A stretch of DNA of 44,559 bases from Bacillota bacterium (GCA_023412665.1 JAEZCA010000064.1:1-44559), one strand, 5' to 3'. Counted from the first letter of the stretch, positions 23,967 to 34,206 are shown. A program made the numbers and translations. The notes: generated from the sequence alone by a model not told the origin.

Positions 23967-25502
23967 ATGGCTTATTTATTAGGTATCGATATCGGAACCT
24001 CGGGGACGAAAACAGTTCTGTTTGATGAGACCGGAAAAACCATAACCAGCGCGCTTGAAGAGTATCCGCTTTACCAGCCGAACATCGGTTGGGCGGAACA
24101 GGATCCTGAAGATTGGTGGAAGGCTTCCTGTGACGGTATTCGAAAGGTACTGACAAAGAGCGGCATCAATCCGTCCGATGTCAGCGGCATAGGCCTGTCA
24201 GGGCAAATGCACGGCATGGTCCTGCTGGATGCCGAGAACAAGGTGCTCAGGCGTTCCATCATATGGTGCGATCAGAGAACAACAGCTGAATGCGCGCAGA
24301 TCACTTCTCTCGTAGGAGAAAAAAGACTCATAGAGATCACTGCAAATCCCGCCCTCGTCGGATTCACAGCTTCCAAGATAATGTGGGTCAAGAACAATGA
24401 ACCCGCTGTATTTGAAAAAATAAGAAAGATTTTGCTTCCAAAGGACTATGTCAGATTCAGACTGACCGGCGAATTCGCGACCGAGGTGTCGGATGCCAGC
24501 GGCATGCAGCTGCTTGACGTACCCGGCAGGTGTTGGAGCGGCGAGGTACTGTCCAAGCTTGGCATAGACAGGAACTGGCTGGCTGATGTATATGAATCGC
24601 AGGTCGTCAGCGCTAAGGTAAACAATGAAGCGGCATCACTGACGGGATTGAAACCGGGAACACCGGTAGTCGGAGGCGGCGGAGACCAGGCTGCAGGGGC
24701 AGTTGGAAACGGTATAGTAAAGCCGGGAGTCGTATCATCTACTATAGGCACATCGGGCGTTGTATTCGCCTATCTCGATAAAATTAGCATAGATCCCAAG
24801 GGCAGGGTCCAGACCTTCTGTCATGCGGTGCCTGACACCTGGCATGTAATGGGAGTCACTCAGGCAGCGGGATTTTCACTGAAGTGGTTCAGAGACAATC
24901 TATGTAAGGAAGAAATGAGTGTTGCTGAACTGATGAACACAGATCCCTATGTCCTAATGGACCAGGAAGCGGATAAGGTCAAAGCCGGAAGCAATGGCCT
25001 CATTTATCTGCCATATCTCATAGGCGAAAGAACGCCTCACCTTGATGCTGATGCAAAGGGCGTATTCTTTGGGCTTTCCACCGTTCATAAGAAGAGGGAT
25101 ATGATCCGCTCAGTCATGGAGGGTGTTGTTTACAGCCTTAAGGACTGCCTTGGAATAATTTCAGGCATGGGCGTTGATGTGAATGAAGTCAGGGCATCTG
25201 GCGGCGGTGGAAAGAGCAAGCTTTGGAAGCAGATGCAGGCTGATATATTCGGAGTTCCAATAACCACCACAAATTCCAGCGAAGGCCCGGCTTTGGGAGT
25301 TGCATTGCTGGCCGGCGTAGGCACCGGCGTTTACAAGAATGTGGCGGAAGCATGCGATACAGCTATACAAGCGAAGAATATCCAGCAGCCAGATGAGAGC
25401 AATGTAAGCATATACTCCAAATATTACGAACTGTACGGCAAGCTTTATAATTCGCTTAAGAACGATTACAAGGAGCTTTCACAAATATTAAAGAGTATAT
25501 GA
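23967..25502 (+). CDS. xylB: Xylulokinase
   Basis: FGGY-family kinase that phosphorylates D-xylulose to xylulose 5-phosphate with ATP. 511 residues, family length. Motifs: DIGTSGTKT (8-16, ATP phosphate 1), LSGQMHGMV (substrate region), GGGGDQAAGAVGNG with the probable catalytic base D240, STIGTSGVV, and SGGGGKSKLW near residue 412. GGGAGG precedes the ATG. It is first in the xylB-ROK-xylA operon; the ROK gene starts 10 bp after its stop. Confidence 0.95.
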   Translation: MAYLLGIDIGTSGTKTVLFDETGKTITSALEEYPLYQPNIGWAEQDPEDWWKASCDGIRKVLTKSGINPSDVSGIGLSGQMHGMVLLDAENKVLRRSIIWCDQRTTAECAQITSLVGEKRLIEITANPALVGFTASKIMWVKNNEPAVFEKIRKILLPKDYVRFRLTGEFATEVSDASGMQLLDVPGRCWSGEVLSKLGIDRNWLADVYESQVVSAKVNNEAASLTGLKPGTPVVGGGGDQAAGAVGNGIVKPGVVSSTIGTSGVVFAYLDKISIDPKGRVQTFCHAVPDTWHVMGVTQAAGFSLKWFRDNLCKEEMSVAELMNTDPYVLMDQEADKVKAGSNGLIYLPYLIGERTPHLDADAKGVFFGLSTVHKKRDMIRSVMEGVVYSLKDCLGIISGMGVDVNEVRASGGGGKSKLWKQMQADIFGVPITTTNSSEGPALGVALLAGVGTGVYKNVAEACDTAIQAKNIQQPDESNVSIYSKYYELYGKLYNSLKNDYKELSQILKSI

Positions 25503-25512
25503 GGCCCGTACA

Positions 25513-26712
25513 ATGACAAAAAGCAGGACTGGCAACAGTAAATTTTTGAAAGCGTATAACGAAGCGGGTATCCTGGATCTGATCCGAATGAGGCAAACGG
25601 TTTCTAGAGCCGAGCTGTCGAAGGAAACGGGTTTGTCGCCTACGGCAATCGGTGTGATCGTGTCATCGCTGCTGGACAAGGGTTATATACATGAGACAGG
25701 GACCGGGGAGTCAAAAGGCGGCAGGAAACCGGTAATGCTCGAGTTGAAGCCTGATTCCTACTACTCTGTGGGGCTTGACATTGATGTTGACAGTATACAA
25801 TTTGTACTGACTGATATTACAGGCAGACTGGTTCATGAAGGCTCCGTTCCACTTGCTGTGAACACAGCAGAGGGCGCAGTTGAAGCATCGGAATCGTGCG
25901 TCACCGGCATTATGAACAGGTTCTCCATCAGCAGGGAAAGAATGCTGGGAATCGGAATCTCGGTCCCGGGCATGGTTGATTCCATTTCCCACAGGGTCGT
26001 ACTTGCACCCAACCTGGGATGGGAGGATGCTGATCCTGCAGGTATGCTCAAGGAAAGGCTCCAGCTGCCGGTATTCATGGAAAATGAGGCTATGTCCTCT
26101 GCAATTTGTGAAAACTGGATCGGCGCCTGTCAAAAAGCAAGTAATTTCGTTTGCGTCAATATCAAATCGGGTATCGGCGCAGGTATTTTCACAGGGGGCA
26201 TGCCATACAGGGGAACAGGCGGCAGTGCAGGTGAAGTGGGACATATCGTTGTGGATGAGAATGGTCCCAGGTGCGGCTGCGGTAATTACGGCTGTCTGGA
26301 GACGATGGCTTCGACCGGAAGGATCGTTGAGAAAGCCAGGAAAATGGTAAGACAGGGTGTCGTATCCAGCTTGAACGATTACGAGAATGTGGATGCAATG
26401 TCTCTTGAAAATATCGTGGCGGCAGCCAGAGCCGGCGACGGAGCAGCAATGAACCTGCTGGATGAAACTGCCCGCTATCTTGGGATAGCACTGTCAAATC
26501 TGGTCAATACCCTCAATCCTTCAAGGATTGTGCTGGGAAAGGATTTTGCAGTATATGGCGATCTGGTTATGGGAACGCTGAGAAGTGTTATTGACGGCAA
26601 AGCGCTAAGGAGACCCGCTTCAAATGTTGAATTGATCATATCTGAGATAGGGGACAGGGCTTCGACACTGGGGGCGGCAATAATACCGCTGAAGAAGCTG
26701 TTTGGAAGGTGA
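25513..26712 (+). CDS. xylR: ROK-family transcriptional repressor, likely XylR
   Basis: A 399-residue regulator. The N-terminal winged helix-turn-helix (about 18-62: RAELSKETGLSPTAIGVIVSSL) is followed by a ROK sugar-kinase-like domain (from 83). It keeps the ROK zinc motif H244 with C254-G-C256-G-N-Y-G-C261. ROK XylR proteins repress xyl genes and are released by xylose. Position between xylB and xylA makes this role very likely; the palindrome at 23841-23857 is the candidate operator, giving autoregulation. The symbol is assigned by context. Confidence 0.87.
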   Translation: MTKSRTGNSKFLKAYNEAGILDLIRMRQTVSRAELSKETGLSPTAIGVIVSSLLDKGYIHETGTGESKGGRKPVMLELKPDSYYSVGLDIDVDSIQFVLTDITGRLVHEGSVPLAVNTAEGAVEASESCVTGIMNRFSISRERMLGIGISVPGMVDSISHRVVLAPNLGWEDADPAGMLKERLQLPVFMENEAMSSAICENWIGACQKASNFVCVNIKSGIGAGIFTGGMPYRGTGGSAGEVGHIVVDENGPRCGCGNYGCLETMASTGRIVEKARKMVRQGVVSSLNDYENVDAMSLENIVAAARAGDGAAMNLLDETARYLGIALSNLVNTLNPSRIVLGKDFAVYGDLVMGTLRSVIDGKALRRPASNVELIISEIGDRASTLGAAIIPLKKLFGR

Positions 26713-26783
26713 AAAACAGAGATAGAGAGTTAGTACTACAAATTTTGCAAGTGAAAATAAAATTAATATAATGGAGGTTTATT

Positions 26784-28103
26784 ATGGCAGAGTTTTTTAA
26801 GAACATTCAAAACATCAAGTATGAGGGCAAAGGATCAGACAACCCGTTGGCATTCAAATTCTACAATGCTGATGAAGTGGTTGCAGGCAAGACAATGAAG
26901 GAGCATCTGAGGTTTGCAGTTGCATACTGGCACACCTTCCAGGCAACAGGAACAGATCCGTTCAGCGGAACTGGAACAGCTATAAGGCCCTGGAGCTCTA
27001 TCACAGATGCTATGGACGTTGCAAAGGCAAAGGTAGAAGCAAACTTCGAATTTTGCGAAAAACTCGGAGTACCGTTCTTCTGCTTCCATGACAGAGACAT
27101 AGCTCCCGAAGCCGACACACTCGCGGAAACAAACAAGAGGCTTGATGTCATAGTCGCAGCTATCAAGGACAGGATGAAAAACAGCAGTGTCAAGCTGTTG
27201 TGGGGCACAACCAATGCATTCGGCAACCCCAGATTTACCCATGGTGCATCAACTTCACCGTACGCTGACGTATTTGCATATGCCTGCGCACAGGTAAAGA
27301 AGGCAATGGAGGTCACTCTCGAGCTGGGCGGACAGAATTATGTATTCTGGGGCGGCAGAGAAGGCTATGAGACCCTGCTCAATACCAACATGAAGCTCGA
27401 ACTCGACAATATGGCACGCTTCCTTGGCATGGCTGTTGATTATGCAAAGGAAATCGGCTTCACAGGCCAGTTCCTTATCGAGCCCAAACCAAAGGAACCT
27501 ACAAAGCACCAGTATGACTTCGATACAACTACTTGCATCGGCTTCCTGAAGACCTATGGACTCGATCCATACTTCAAGATGAACATAGAAGCAAACCATG
27601 CTACACTTGCACAGCATACCTTCCAGCATGAGCTCCACGTTTCACGCATCAACAACATGCTCGGCAGCATCGATGCCAACCAGGGCGACATGCTCCTCGG
27701 ATGGGATACTGACCAATTCCCGACAAACATATACGACACCACTCTGGCTATGCTTGAAGTTCTCAAAATGGGCGGCTTCACAAAGGGCGGCCTGAACTTC
27801 GACGCAAAGGTAAGAAGGGGCTCCTTCGAACCGGAAGATATGTTCTATGCTCACATCGCCGGCATGGATACCTTTGCAAAGGGCTTGAAGACTGCTGCAA
27901 AGATAGTCGAAGACGGCAAGCTGGACAAATTTGTAGCTGACAGGTATGCAAGCTATACAACAGGTATAGGCAAGGATATCGTTGAGAAGAAGGTTGGCTT
28001 CAAGGAACTCGAACAGTACTGCCTCGGCCTCGACAAGGTCACCATCGGCTCCGGCAGACAGGAAATGCTCGAATCCTTACTCAACTCATATATAGTAGAA
28101 TAA
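26784..28103 (+). CDS. xylA: Xylose isomerase
   Basis: Converts D-xylose to D-xylulose, the substrate of XylB. 439 residues, class II size. Landmarks: catalytic FHDRD (H102, D105), WGGREGYE, the metal ligand region EPKPKEPTKHQYD, NIEANHATLAQHTF and DANQGDMLLGWDTDQFP. A GGAGG site lies 8 nt before the ATG. It is 71 bp after the ROK gene with no terminator between, so it is operonic. Codon choice here is more biased (many GGC, CTC, AAG) than in the neighbours, consistent with high expression. Confidence 0.97.
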   Translation: MAEFFKNIQNIKYEGKGSDNPLAFKFYNADEVVAGKTMKEHLRFAVAYWHTFQATGTDPFSGTGTAIRPWSSITDAMDVAKAKVEANFEFCEKLGVPFFCFHDRDIAPEADTLAETNKRLDVIVAAIKDRMKNSSVKLLWGTTNAFGNPRFTHGASTSPYADVFAYACAQVKKAMEVTLELGGQNYVFWGGREGYETLLNTNMKLELDNMARFLGMAVDYAKEIGFTGQFLIEPKPKEPTKHQYDFDTTTCIGFLKTYGLDPYFKMNIEANHATLAQHTFQHELHVSRINNMLGSIDANQGDMLLGWDTDQFPTNIYDTTLAMLEVLKMGGFTKGGLNFDAKVRRGSFEPEDMFYAHIAGMDTFAKGLKTAAKIVEDGKLDKFVADRYASYTTGIGKDIVEKKVGFKELEQYCLGLDKVTIGSGRQEMLESLLNSYIVE

Positions 28104-28124
28104 TAAACGGGCGGCATCGCCCAC

Positions 28125-28169
28125 GAAAAAAGCGGAACATGGGGACATACCCTGTGTTCCGCTTTTTTT
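28125..28169. terminator. Bidirectional terminator between xylA and phoR
   Basis: AAAAAAGCGGAACA pairs with TGTTCCGCTTTTTT; the interior GGGG/CCC can extend the stem. A-tract on one side and T-tract on the other make it usable in both directions, serving xylA and the convergent phosphate operon. Confidence 0.88.
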
Positions 28170-28246
28170 ACAGTCCGAATGGATATCGGCCTTTCCCCTG
28201 TCAACAAAGGAAGTAAAGGAGCCACCCCTTGCTTCCACTTCCGCTT

Positions 28247-30070
28247 TTATACGGGCAGTTGGACGGTGAATATGGTGCCCTTGCCGGGCTTGCTGGTGAT
28301 GCTGATATCGCCGTTGTAGAGGTTTACTATGTGCTTGACTATGGACAGGCCAAGACCCGTGCCTCCCATGTTGCGGGAGCGGCCCTTGTCCACCCGGTAG
28401 AAGCGCTCAAACACCCTTGAATAATGTATCGGATCGATGCCAATGCCTGTATCCTCGACAGATACGATAAGGATGCCGTCATTTTTAGATGCCCTTATTT
28501 TGATTGTTCCATTCTCCTTATTATACTTTATGGCGTTATCTGCAAGATTGATAAGCATTTGCTTGATCCTGTCCCTGTTAGCATGGATCTTTATCCCGGG
28601 GGAGGCTTCCATGCTCACTGTTATACCCTTTTTCTCTGCAGAAACCCGCAGTATCGATATAACTTCCTGTATAATGTCTGTCATATCACATAATGATAAA
28701 TTTGTATCACTCACATTATTTTCTATCTCAGAAAGCTGCAGTATGTCATTTATAAGCATTGTCAGCCTTTCTGCTTCGATGTCTATTATCTCAAGGAATC
28801 TGCCGATGGTTTCCGGATCATTGACAGCACCGCTTCGCAGTGTTTCAACAAAGCCTTTGATAGAAGTAAGAGGGGTTTTCAGCTCATGTGTGACATTTGA
28901 CACGAATTCAGTACGTATCGTTTCCAGCTTTCTAACTGCAGTTATATCATGTATGGAAATAATGCATCCAGAATTTTTTTCATCAGAGCCGCCAGCGGTA
29001 ATGGGACTGGCGTAAATCCTGTAAGTGCCGGTTTCCGGTGTGCTCAGAGTGACCTCTGTCACAGAGGATATATTTTCTGCGATTGTTTTTTGAACTATTT
29101 CAGAAATATGATGATTTCGAATAACCTCTATCAATTTACAGCCCATAGCTTCTTCCTTACTGACATTGAAAAACTTCAAAGCAATTGAGTTGATATGAAT
29201 GATTCTCTCATTAGAATCAACAGCTACAAAGGAGTTTGTCATACTGTTCAATATTACATCAAATTTCAAATTCTTATCTTTCAGATCAGCTACGGTTTTA
29301 TCCAGTTTAGCTGCCATATCATTAAAGGTGGCGGCAAGCTGACCCAATTCGTCACGAGACGATACTTCGACCCTTTTTGAATAATTCCCATCGGCGATTT
29401 CCTTTTCTGCTGTTGTTAGATTTTTTACGGGCTTTATTATTCCAGACGTCAAACTCCAAGCCAGTATGGCTGAAAGCAGAAGCCCTGCCGCCATGCCGGC
29501 AAGACTGAACATGAGAATATGTCTATCTATCCTTCGGAGCTGATCAAGGGGCACAGAAACTCTAATAATTATATCGGATTGTGAGGAGGGAATAGCAATA
29601 TACAGGAAATCCATTCGGAGTGTCGCACTAAAGCGTATTTCCTCTCCCAGTTCATTTTTCAATGCCTGCTGCACTTCTTTTCTGTCCAGGTGGTTTTCCA
29701 TACGGTTGTAATCTGCCTGGGATTCTCCGATGACATTTCCTCTTCGGTCAATAAGAGTTATTCTTGGACTGAACTCCGAAAACGAGACATCTACGAGAGT
29801 CTGAGCATTTTGTGGGGTTTGTGGCAGCTTTAAACCTTTTGCCGATGACAATACATTTGCATAGTCCTTTGAAATGCTGTCATAATCAGCAATGCTGCCG
29901 CTTCCAGCCAGCTGCATCAGCTCATAATCCAGTAACGATGCAACGGTGAGTATCTGTTCTTTAATACTCTCCTTATACAGGCTCCGCGCTTGCTGTGCCA
30001 CAAAGATGCCTGTGGTTGCTATACTTGTAAGTATAAGAATCAGGAAACCGATCAGAATTTTCTTCCTCAT
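28247..30070 (-). CDS. phoR: PhoR-type phosphate sensor histidine kinase
   Basis: A 607-residue membrane kinase. TM1 (6-26), an extracytoplasmic region (about 30-185), TM2 (186-208), HAMP (209-262), PAS (about 270-378), HisKA with H395 in VSNVTHELKTP, and HATPase with NLADNAIKYN, DTGIGID and GGTGLGLSIVKH. This order is that of Gram-positive PhoR/WalK kinases. It follows the response regulator by 26 bp and is last in the pst-phoU-phoP-phoR run, so assignment to phosphate sensing rests on context. The extracytoplasmic region has no family I can name beyond the PhoR-like type. Confidence 0.9.
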   Translation of the reverse strand: MRKKILIGFLILILTSIATTGIFVAQQARSLYKESIKEQILTVASLLDYELMQLAGSGSIADYDSISKDYANVLSSAKGLKLPQTPQNAQTLVDVSFSEFSPRITLIDRRGNVIGESQADYNRMENHLDRKEVQQALKNELGEEIRFSATLRMDFLYIAIPSSQSDIIIRVSVPLDQLRRIDRHILMFSLAGMAAGLLLSAILAWSLTSGIIKPVKNLTTAEKEIADGNYSKRVEVSSRDELGQLAATFNDMAAKLDKTVADLKDKNLKFDVILNSMTNSFVAVDSNERIIHINSIALKFFNVSKEEAMGCKLIEVIRNHHISEIVQKTIAENISSVTEVTLSTPETGTYRIYASPITAGGSDEKNSGCIISIHDITAVRKLETIRTEFVSNVTHELKTPLTSIKGFVETLRSGAVNDPETIGRFLEIIDIEAERLTMLINDILQLSEIENNVSDTNLSLCDMTDIIQEVISILRVSAEKKGITVSMEASPGIKIHANRDRIKQMLINLADNAIKYNKENGTIKIRASKNDGILIVSVEDTGIGIDPIHYSRVFERFYRVDKGRSRNMGGTGLGLSIVKHIVNLYNGDISITSKPGKGTIFTVQLPV

Positions 30071-30096
30071 ATTATTGGACCTCTGAATAATCTGTA

Positions 30097-30795
30097 TTAA
30101 TTTTCACTGAAGCGGTAACCGATACCCCTGACCGTTTCAATATATTTAGGGTTATTATCGTCATCCTCTATCTTTTGTCTGATATATCTTATGTGAACAT
30201 CCACTGTTCTTGTCTCTCCATAATAGTCAAAACCCCAAACCTTATCAAGAAGCAGTTCGCGTGAGAGGACCTTTCCCTTGTTCACCATAAGCATCCTCAA
30301 AAGCTCAAATTCCTTTAAAGGCATTTCTACCGGAAGGCCTTTTTTGTAAACCACATGTCTGTCAAGATCTATCGCTATAGTTCCATGTCTGAGAATATCC
30401 TGTTCTGTAGATGTAGTGATTGACACTCTCCTGAACAATGCTCTGACCCTGGCTGTCAGCTCCCGTACACTGAAGGGCTTTGAGATGTAATCATCGGCTC
30501 CGAGTTCCAGCCCCAGCACCTTGTCGAATTCTTCACTCCTGGCAGTGAGCATGATTATGGGTATTACCCTTGTGCTGTGTTGGGCTCTAAGCCTTCTGCA
30601 TACTTCCAGGCCATCGATACCGGGCAGCATAAGATCAAGGATAAATAGGGAAGGTAATGTAACTGCTGTCTCTGCAAGCAGATTTTCACCGCTATCAAAT
30701 AATACAACTCTATAGCCTGCTGCCTCAAGGTTAAACTTAATCAACTGCTGTATATGGGCTTCATCTTCAACTGCATAAATCAACTCATTCGACAT
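30097..30795 (-). CDS. phoP: PhoP/PhoB-type response regulator
   Basis: A 232-residue OmpR-family regulator. ATG 30795 is preferred, with GGAGG 5 nt upstream, over an in-frame ATG at 30819. Receiver: E10-D11 acidic pair, D54 phospho-acceptor in FILDLMLPG, and Lys in ISKPF. The C-terminal winged helix contains LLDKVWGFDYYGETRTVDVHIRYIRQKIE-type recognition elements. It acts with PhoR to switch the phosphate-starvation genes, probably including this operon. It sits between phoU and phoR on the same strand. Confidence 0.92.
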   Translation of the reverse strand: MSNELIYAVEDEAHIQQLIKFNLEAAGYRVVLFDSGENLLAETAVTLPSLFILDLMLPGIDGLEVCRRLRAQHSTRVIPIIMLTARSEEFDKVLGLELGADDYISKPFSVRELTARVRALFRRVSITTSTEQDILRHGTIAIDLDRHVVYKKGLPVEMPLKEFELLRMLMVNKGKVLSRELLLDKVWGFDYYGETRTVDVHIRYIRQKIEDDDNNPKYIETVRGIGYRFSEN

Positions 30796-30840
30796 TATGA
30801 CCTCCATGGCATGAAACAAAGCGTGCGTCCGCTTGCTGCA

Positions 30841-31545
30841 CTAAACATCATCGTAGTGTGGAACATGAGTACCTTGCTTGTGGTAAAGCCTTGCAAGCCG
30901 GTCATGCTCACCTGTAACATTGAAAACGACCCATTCGCCAATGTTGGTTGCATGGTCTGCCATCCGTTCAAGATATTTTGCTATGAACATAAAGTCAATA
31001 CCCTGCTCTATCGTTTCCGCATCATTGCGCATCAGGTTTATTAATTCGAGTATTATTTTATTGAACAGATTGTCGACCTCGTCATCACTGGCGCATACAT
31101 CCTCTGCAAGCTTCACGTCCTGCCGCACATAAGCGTCGATTGCCCTGTTTACCATGTTTTTGGCCATCTCGGCCATCCTAGGTATATCTATCAACGGCTT
31201 TATATAATTTTTACCGGACATGCGTATAGTTATTTCCGCTATATCCGCAGATGCATCTGCGATACGCTCCATATCGGTAATTATCTTAAGGGCCGTGCTG
31301 ATAGTTCTCAAATCCTTTGCCAGAGGCTGTTGCCTGGCAATAAGGTTCATACATTTCCTCTCGATGATCTTTTCATAATCATCGATCACGTCATCGTTGC
31401 GGAATATTTTTCTGGCAAGCTCAACGTCCTGTTTCTTCAATGCCATTATTGTATTGTCTATAGACTCCTCAACAAGACTTCCCATATTTATTAAATCCAG
31501 GTGCAGATCTTCCAGGCCCTGGTCGAATGAATGTCTTGACACCAT
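30841..31545 (-). CDS. phoU: Phosphate uptake regulator PhoU
   Basis: A 234-residue helical protein with two PhoU repeats, each with the E/DxxxD metal pattern: LHLDLINMGSLVEESIDNTI early and RMAEMAKNMVNRAIDAY in the second. It restrains Pst transport and PhoR kinase activity when phosphate is sufficient. Located between pstB and phoP, which is the usual place; 55 bp separate it from pstB. Confidence 0.95.
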   Translation of the reverse strand: MVSRHSFDQGLEDLHLDLINMGSLVEESIDNTIMALKKQDVELARKIFRNDDVIDDYEKIIERKCMNLIARQQPLAKDLRTISTALKIITDMERIADASADIAEITIRMSGKNYIKPLIDIPRMAEMAKNMVNRAIDAYVRQDVKLAEDVCASDDEVDNLFNKIILELINLMRNDAETIEQGIDFMFIAKYLERMADHATNIGEWVVFNVTGEHDRLARLYHKQGTHVPHYDDV

Positions 31546-31600
31546 AATTAATTCCTCCTGTCCAATCGCTCTTTCTAATACTTATCCAACTATTATGTTT

Positions 31601-32356
31601 CTAACCGAATCTCCCCGTTATATAGTCCTCAGTTCGCTTATCAGCCGGCAGATTGAATATTTTCTCCGTGTCATCGAATTCAACTATTTCTCCATGCAGG
31701 AAAAATGCTGTTTTGTCGGAGATCCTGCCGGCTTGCTGCATATTGTGAGTCACGATTATGATCGTGTATTCATTTTTCAGTTCGTGTATGAGATCCTCTA
31801 TTTTTAAAGTGGATATTGGATCCAGCGCTGACGTGGGTTCATCCATCAGCACTACCTCCGGGCTTACCGCCAGTACCCTGGCTATGCAAAGCCTCTGCTG
31901 CTGTCCGCCGGATAAGCCCATAGCGCTTTTTTTCAGTCTGTCCTTCACCTCATCCCACAAGGCGGCGCTTCTCAGGCTTTTTTCCACAAGCCGGTCTAGC
32001 GTAGCCTTTGATTTGATCCCGTGTATACGCGGGCCATATGCTATATTGTCATATATAGACATAGGGAAGGGGTTGGGTTTCTGGAACACCATTCCTACTC
32101 TTTTACGCAACTCTACTATATCATATTGACTGTATATATTAATACCGTCAAGATATACTTCTCCTGTGATTTTCACGCTTGGTACAAGGTCGTTCATCCG
32201 ATCCAGAGTTTTAAGGAAGGTTGACTTGCCGCAGCCCGAAGGGCCGATCAATGCGGTGACCTGGTTTTCTCCAATGTCTATATTTATATCATTTAGTGCA
32301 TGGATATCACCATAAAACAGATCCAACTTTTTTGCGCTTATTTTTTGCTTTTTCAA
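31601..32356 (-). CDS. pstB: Phosphate ABC transporter ATP-binding protein
   Basis: A 251-residue ATPase. Walker A GPSGCGKST, the PstB-typical RMNDLVP, Q-loop FQKPNPFPMSIYDN, signature LSGGQQQRLCIARVLA, Walker B VVLMDEPTSALDP and the H-loop in IVTHNMQQA. It energises phosphate import through PstC and PstA. It follows pstA by 67 bp. Confidence 0.97.
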   Translation of the reverse strand: MKKQKISAKKLDLFYGDIHALNDINIDIGENQVTALIGPSGCGKSTFLKTLDRMNDLVPSVKITGEVYLDGINIYSQYDIVELRKRVGMVFQKPNPFPMSIYDNIAYGPRIHGIKSKATLDRLVEKSLRSAALWDEVKDRLKKSAMGLSGGQQQRLCIARVLAVSPEVVLMDEPTSALDPISTLKIEDLIHELKNEYTIIIVTHNMQQAGRISDKTAFFLHGEIVEFDDTEKIFNLPADKRTEDYITGRFG

Positions 32357-32423
32357 CTAAATGACCTCCTATTAGGGCACCGTCAGATTTTTGATCCGCC
32401 CCTGACTATTGTTCTGTAGGTAT

Positions 32424-33275
32424 TTATTCTCCGGTTGTCGCCCTTGACAGTCTTTTTGCACTTCGGGCTGCAATGAAATTAATCAATGCGACAATTATTA
32501 CAAGTATCGTTGCTGTGGCATATGCCTGCTCGAATGAAATGCCCTCTTTCGCCAGTGAGTAAAGGTGTACTGACAAAGTCCTGCCGGAATGCATTATGCT
32601 TTTTGGGATATTTGGTACATACCCCGCTGTAAGGTACACGGCGGCAGTTTCACCCACAATTCGGCCGATGCTGAGGATAACTGCGGTAAGTATCCCCGGT
32701 ATCGCTGTTGGCAGCACGACCCGGAAAACTGTCTTGAGCTTGCTCGCTCCCAGAGCCAGACTCCCTTCTCTGTACGAATCGGGTACCGATTTAAGCGCTT
32801 CTTCCGTTGAGCGTATCACTGTAGGAAGTACCATTATGCTAAGTGTCAAAGCCCCGGATAGAATGGAATATTTTAATTGAAGTGCAATGACAAAGAAAAT
32901 GAATCCAAACAGTCCGTATATTATAGATGGTATACCCGACAGGGTCTCTGTGGCAAAACGGATAGTATCCACCAGCCTTCCCGGCTTTGAGTACTCTACA
33001 AGATATATAGCCGAACAGATACCTACAGGGGTAGCGATCACTACTGTGATAATAATGATCTCAATTGTACTCACTATCATCGGCAATATACCGTACATAT
33101 CCTTGACCGGCTTATATATAGTGGATAGGAAAGCCCAGTCTATATGTGCAATGCCTTTAGTGATTATATAAACAAGTATCCATACCAATACTGCTGCTGT
33201 GATAAATGCACTCAGCCATGCAAAGGCAGCCAGTATGCCATCAATGATGCGGCGTTTTGTTATATGGGCTTTCAT
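32424..33275 (-). CDS. pstA: Phosphate ABC transporter permease PstA
   Basis: A 283-residue inner-membrane permease with about six TM helices and the EAA-type loop (EALKSVPDSYREGSLALGAS) that contacts PstB. The start overlaps the end of pstC by 4 nt (ATGA), showing translational coupling. Confidence 0.95.
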   Translation of the reverse strand: MKAHITKRRIIDGILAAFAWLSAFITAAVLVWILVYIITKGIAHIDWAFLSTIYKPVKDMYGILPMIVSTIEIIIITVVIATPVGICSAIYLVEYSKPGRLVDTIRFATETLSGIPSIIYGLFGFIFFVIALQLKYSILSGALTLSIMVLPTVIRSTEEALKSVPDSYREGSLALGASKLKTVFRVVLPTAIPGILTAVILSIGRIVGETAAVYLTAGYVPNIPKSIMHSGRTLSVHLYSLAKEGISFEQAYATATILVIIVALINFIAARSAKRLSRATTGE

Positions 33276-34147
33276 ACGCCTTTACCTGCCTTTCTGTGTA
33301 TAATAACGTTCAGTAGTATATTCAAAAGCATTATAAAAATAAACAATACAACACCTGTTGCAAACAGGGTCTCTTGATGAAGTCCGCTGGCATACCCCAT
33401 TTCCAGCGCAATATTGGCTGTCAGAGTTCGGACTCTGTCTGTAAGGGCGCGGGGAATAAGGGCTGTGTTTCCGGATACAAGTATGACCGCCATGGTTTCT
33501 CCGATAGCGCGGCCTGTGCCCAGGACAATAGATGCCATTATGCCGGATTTGGCTGCCGGAACCAGGACCCTGAAAATCGTCTGGATATGACTTGCTCCCA
33601 ATGCAAGAGAGCCCTCCTTCAGAGTAGATGGAACAGCTCTTATTGATGCTTCGGACATACTTATCACTGTTGGCAGTATCATAACCGCCAATATGATTAT
33701 AACAGCCAGCAGGCTGTTGCCGGCTCCTCCCAGGTATTTGGATATGAGAGGCACAAGAACCATCAAGCCGAAGAAGCCATATACAACAGATGGGATTCCC
33801 GCCAGCAGTTCAATAGCCGGTCGTATGACGGCGGCCAGCCTTTTGGGAGCCAGTTCCGCCAGGAAGATAGCGGTAAATAATCCTATGAAAACACCTATTA
33901 TTATTGCGCCGAAGCTTCCCAGAATGCTTGCGATGATCATTGACAGAATACCGAATTCTCCTGCCTCTGGCTGCCAGGACGTTGATGTGAGAAATTCGAC
34001 TATACCTGCCTTGAATATTGCCGGCGTACCCTTTGCAAAAACATATACAGTTATGACCACCACAGACAATACCGATATTGCGGCGCATAGCAGGAATACC
34101 GTTTCTACAGTTCGTTCCCAGGTTTTTTTTATCTTGTTGGATTTCAC
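33272..34147 (-). CDS. pstC: Phosphate ABC transporter permease PstC
   Basis: A 291-residue permease with six predicted TM helices, a GIPSVVYGFFGL motif and the EAA-type loop ASIRAVPSTLKEGSLALGAS. It partners PstA in the membrane channel. It is separated from pstS by 124 bp that contain a hairpin, a usual place for differential expression of the binding protein. Confidence 0.95.
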   Translation of the reverse strand: MKSNKIKKTWERTVETVFLLCAAISVLSVVVITVYVFAKGTPAIFKAGIVEFLTSTSWQPEAGEFGILSMIIASILGSFGAIIIGVFIGLFTAIFLAELAPKRLAAVIRPAIELLAGIPSVVYGFFGLMVLVPLISKYLGGAGNSLLAVIIILAVMILPTVISMSEASIRAVPSTLKEGSLALGASHIQTIFRVLVPAAKSGIMASIVLGTGRAIGETMAVILVSGNTALIPRALTDRVRTLTANIALEMGYASGLHQETLFATGVVLFIFIMLLNILLNVIIHRKAGKGV

Positions 34148-34206
34148 ACTATAAAGCCTCCTTAGGTCAGGAATCGAAACAACAGTCTTTATTTTATAGT
34201 TAATGA

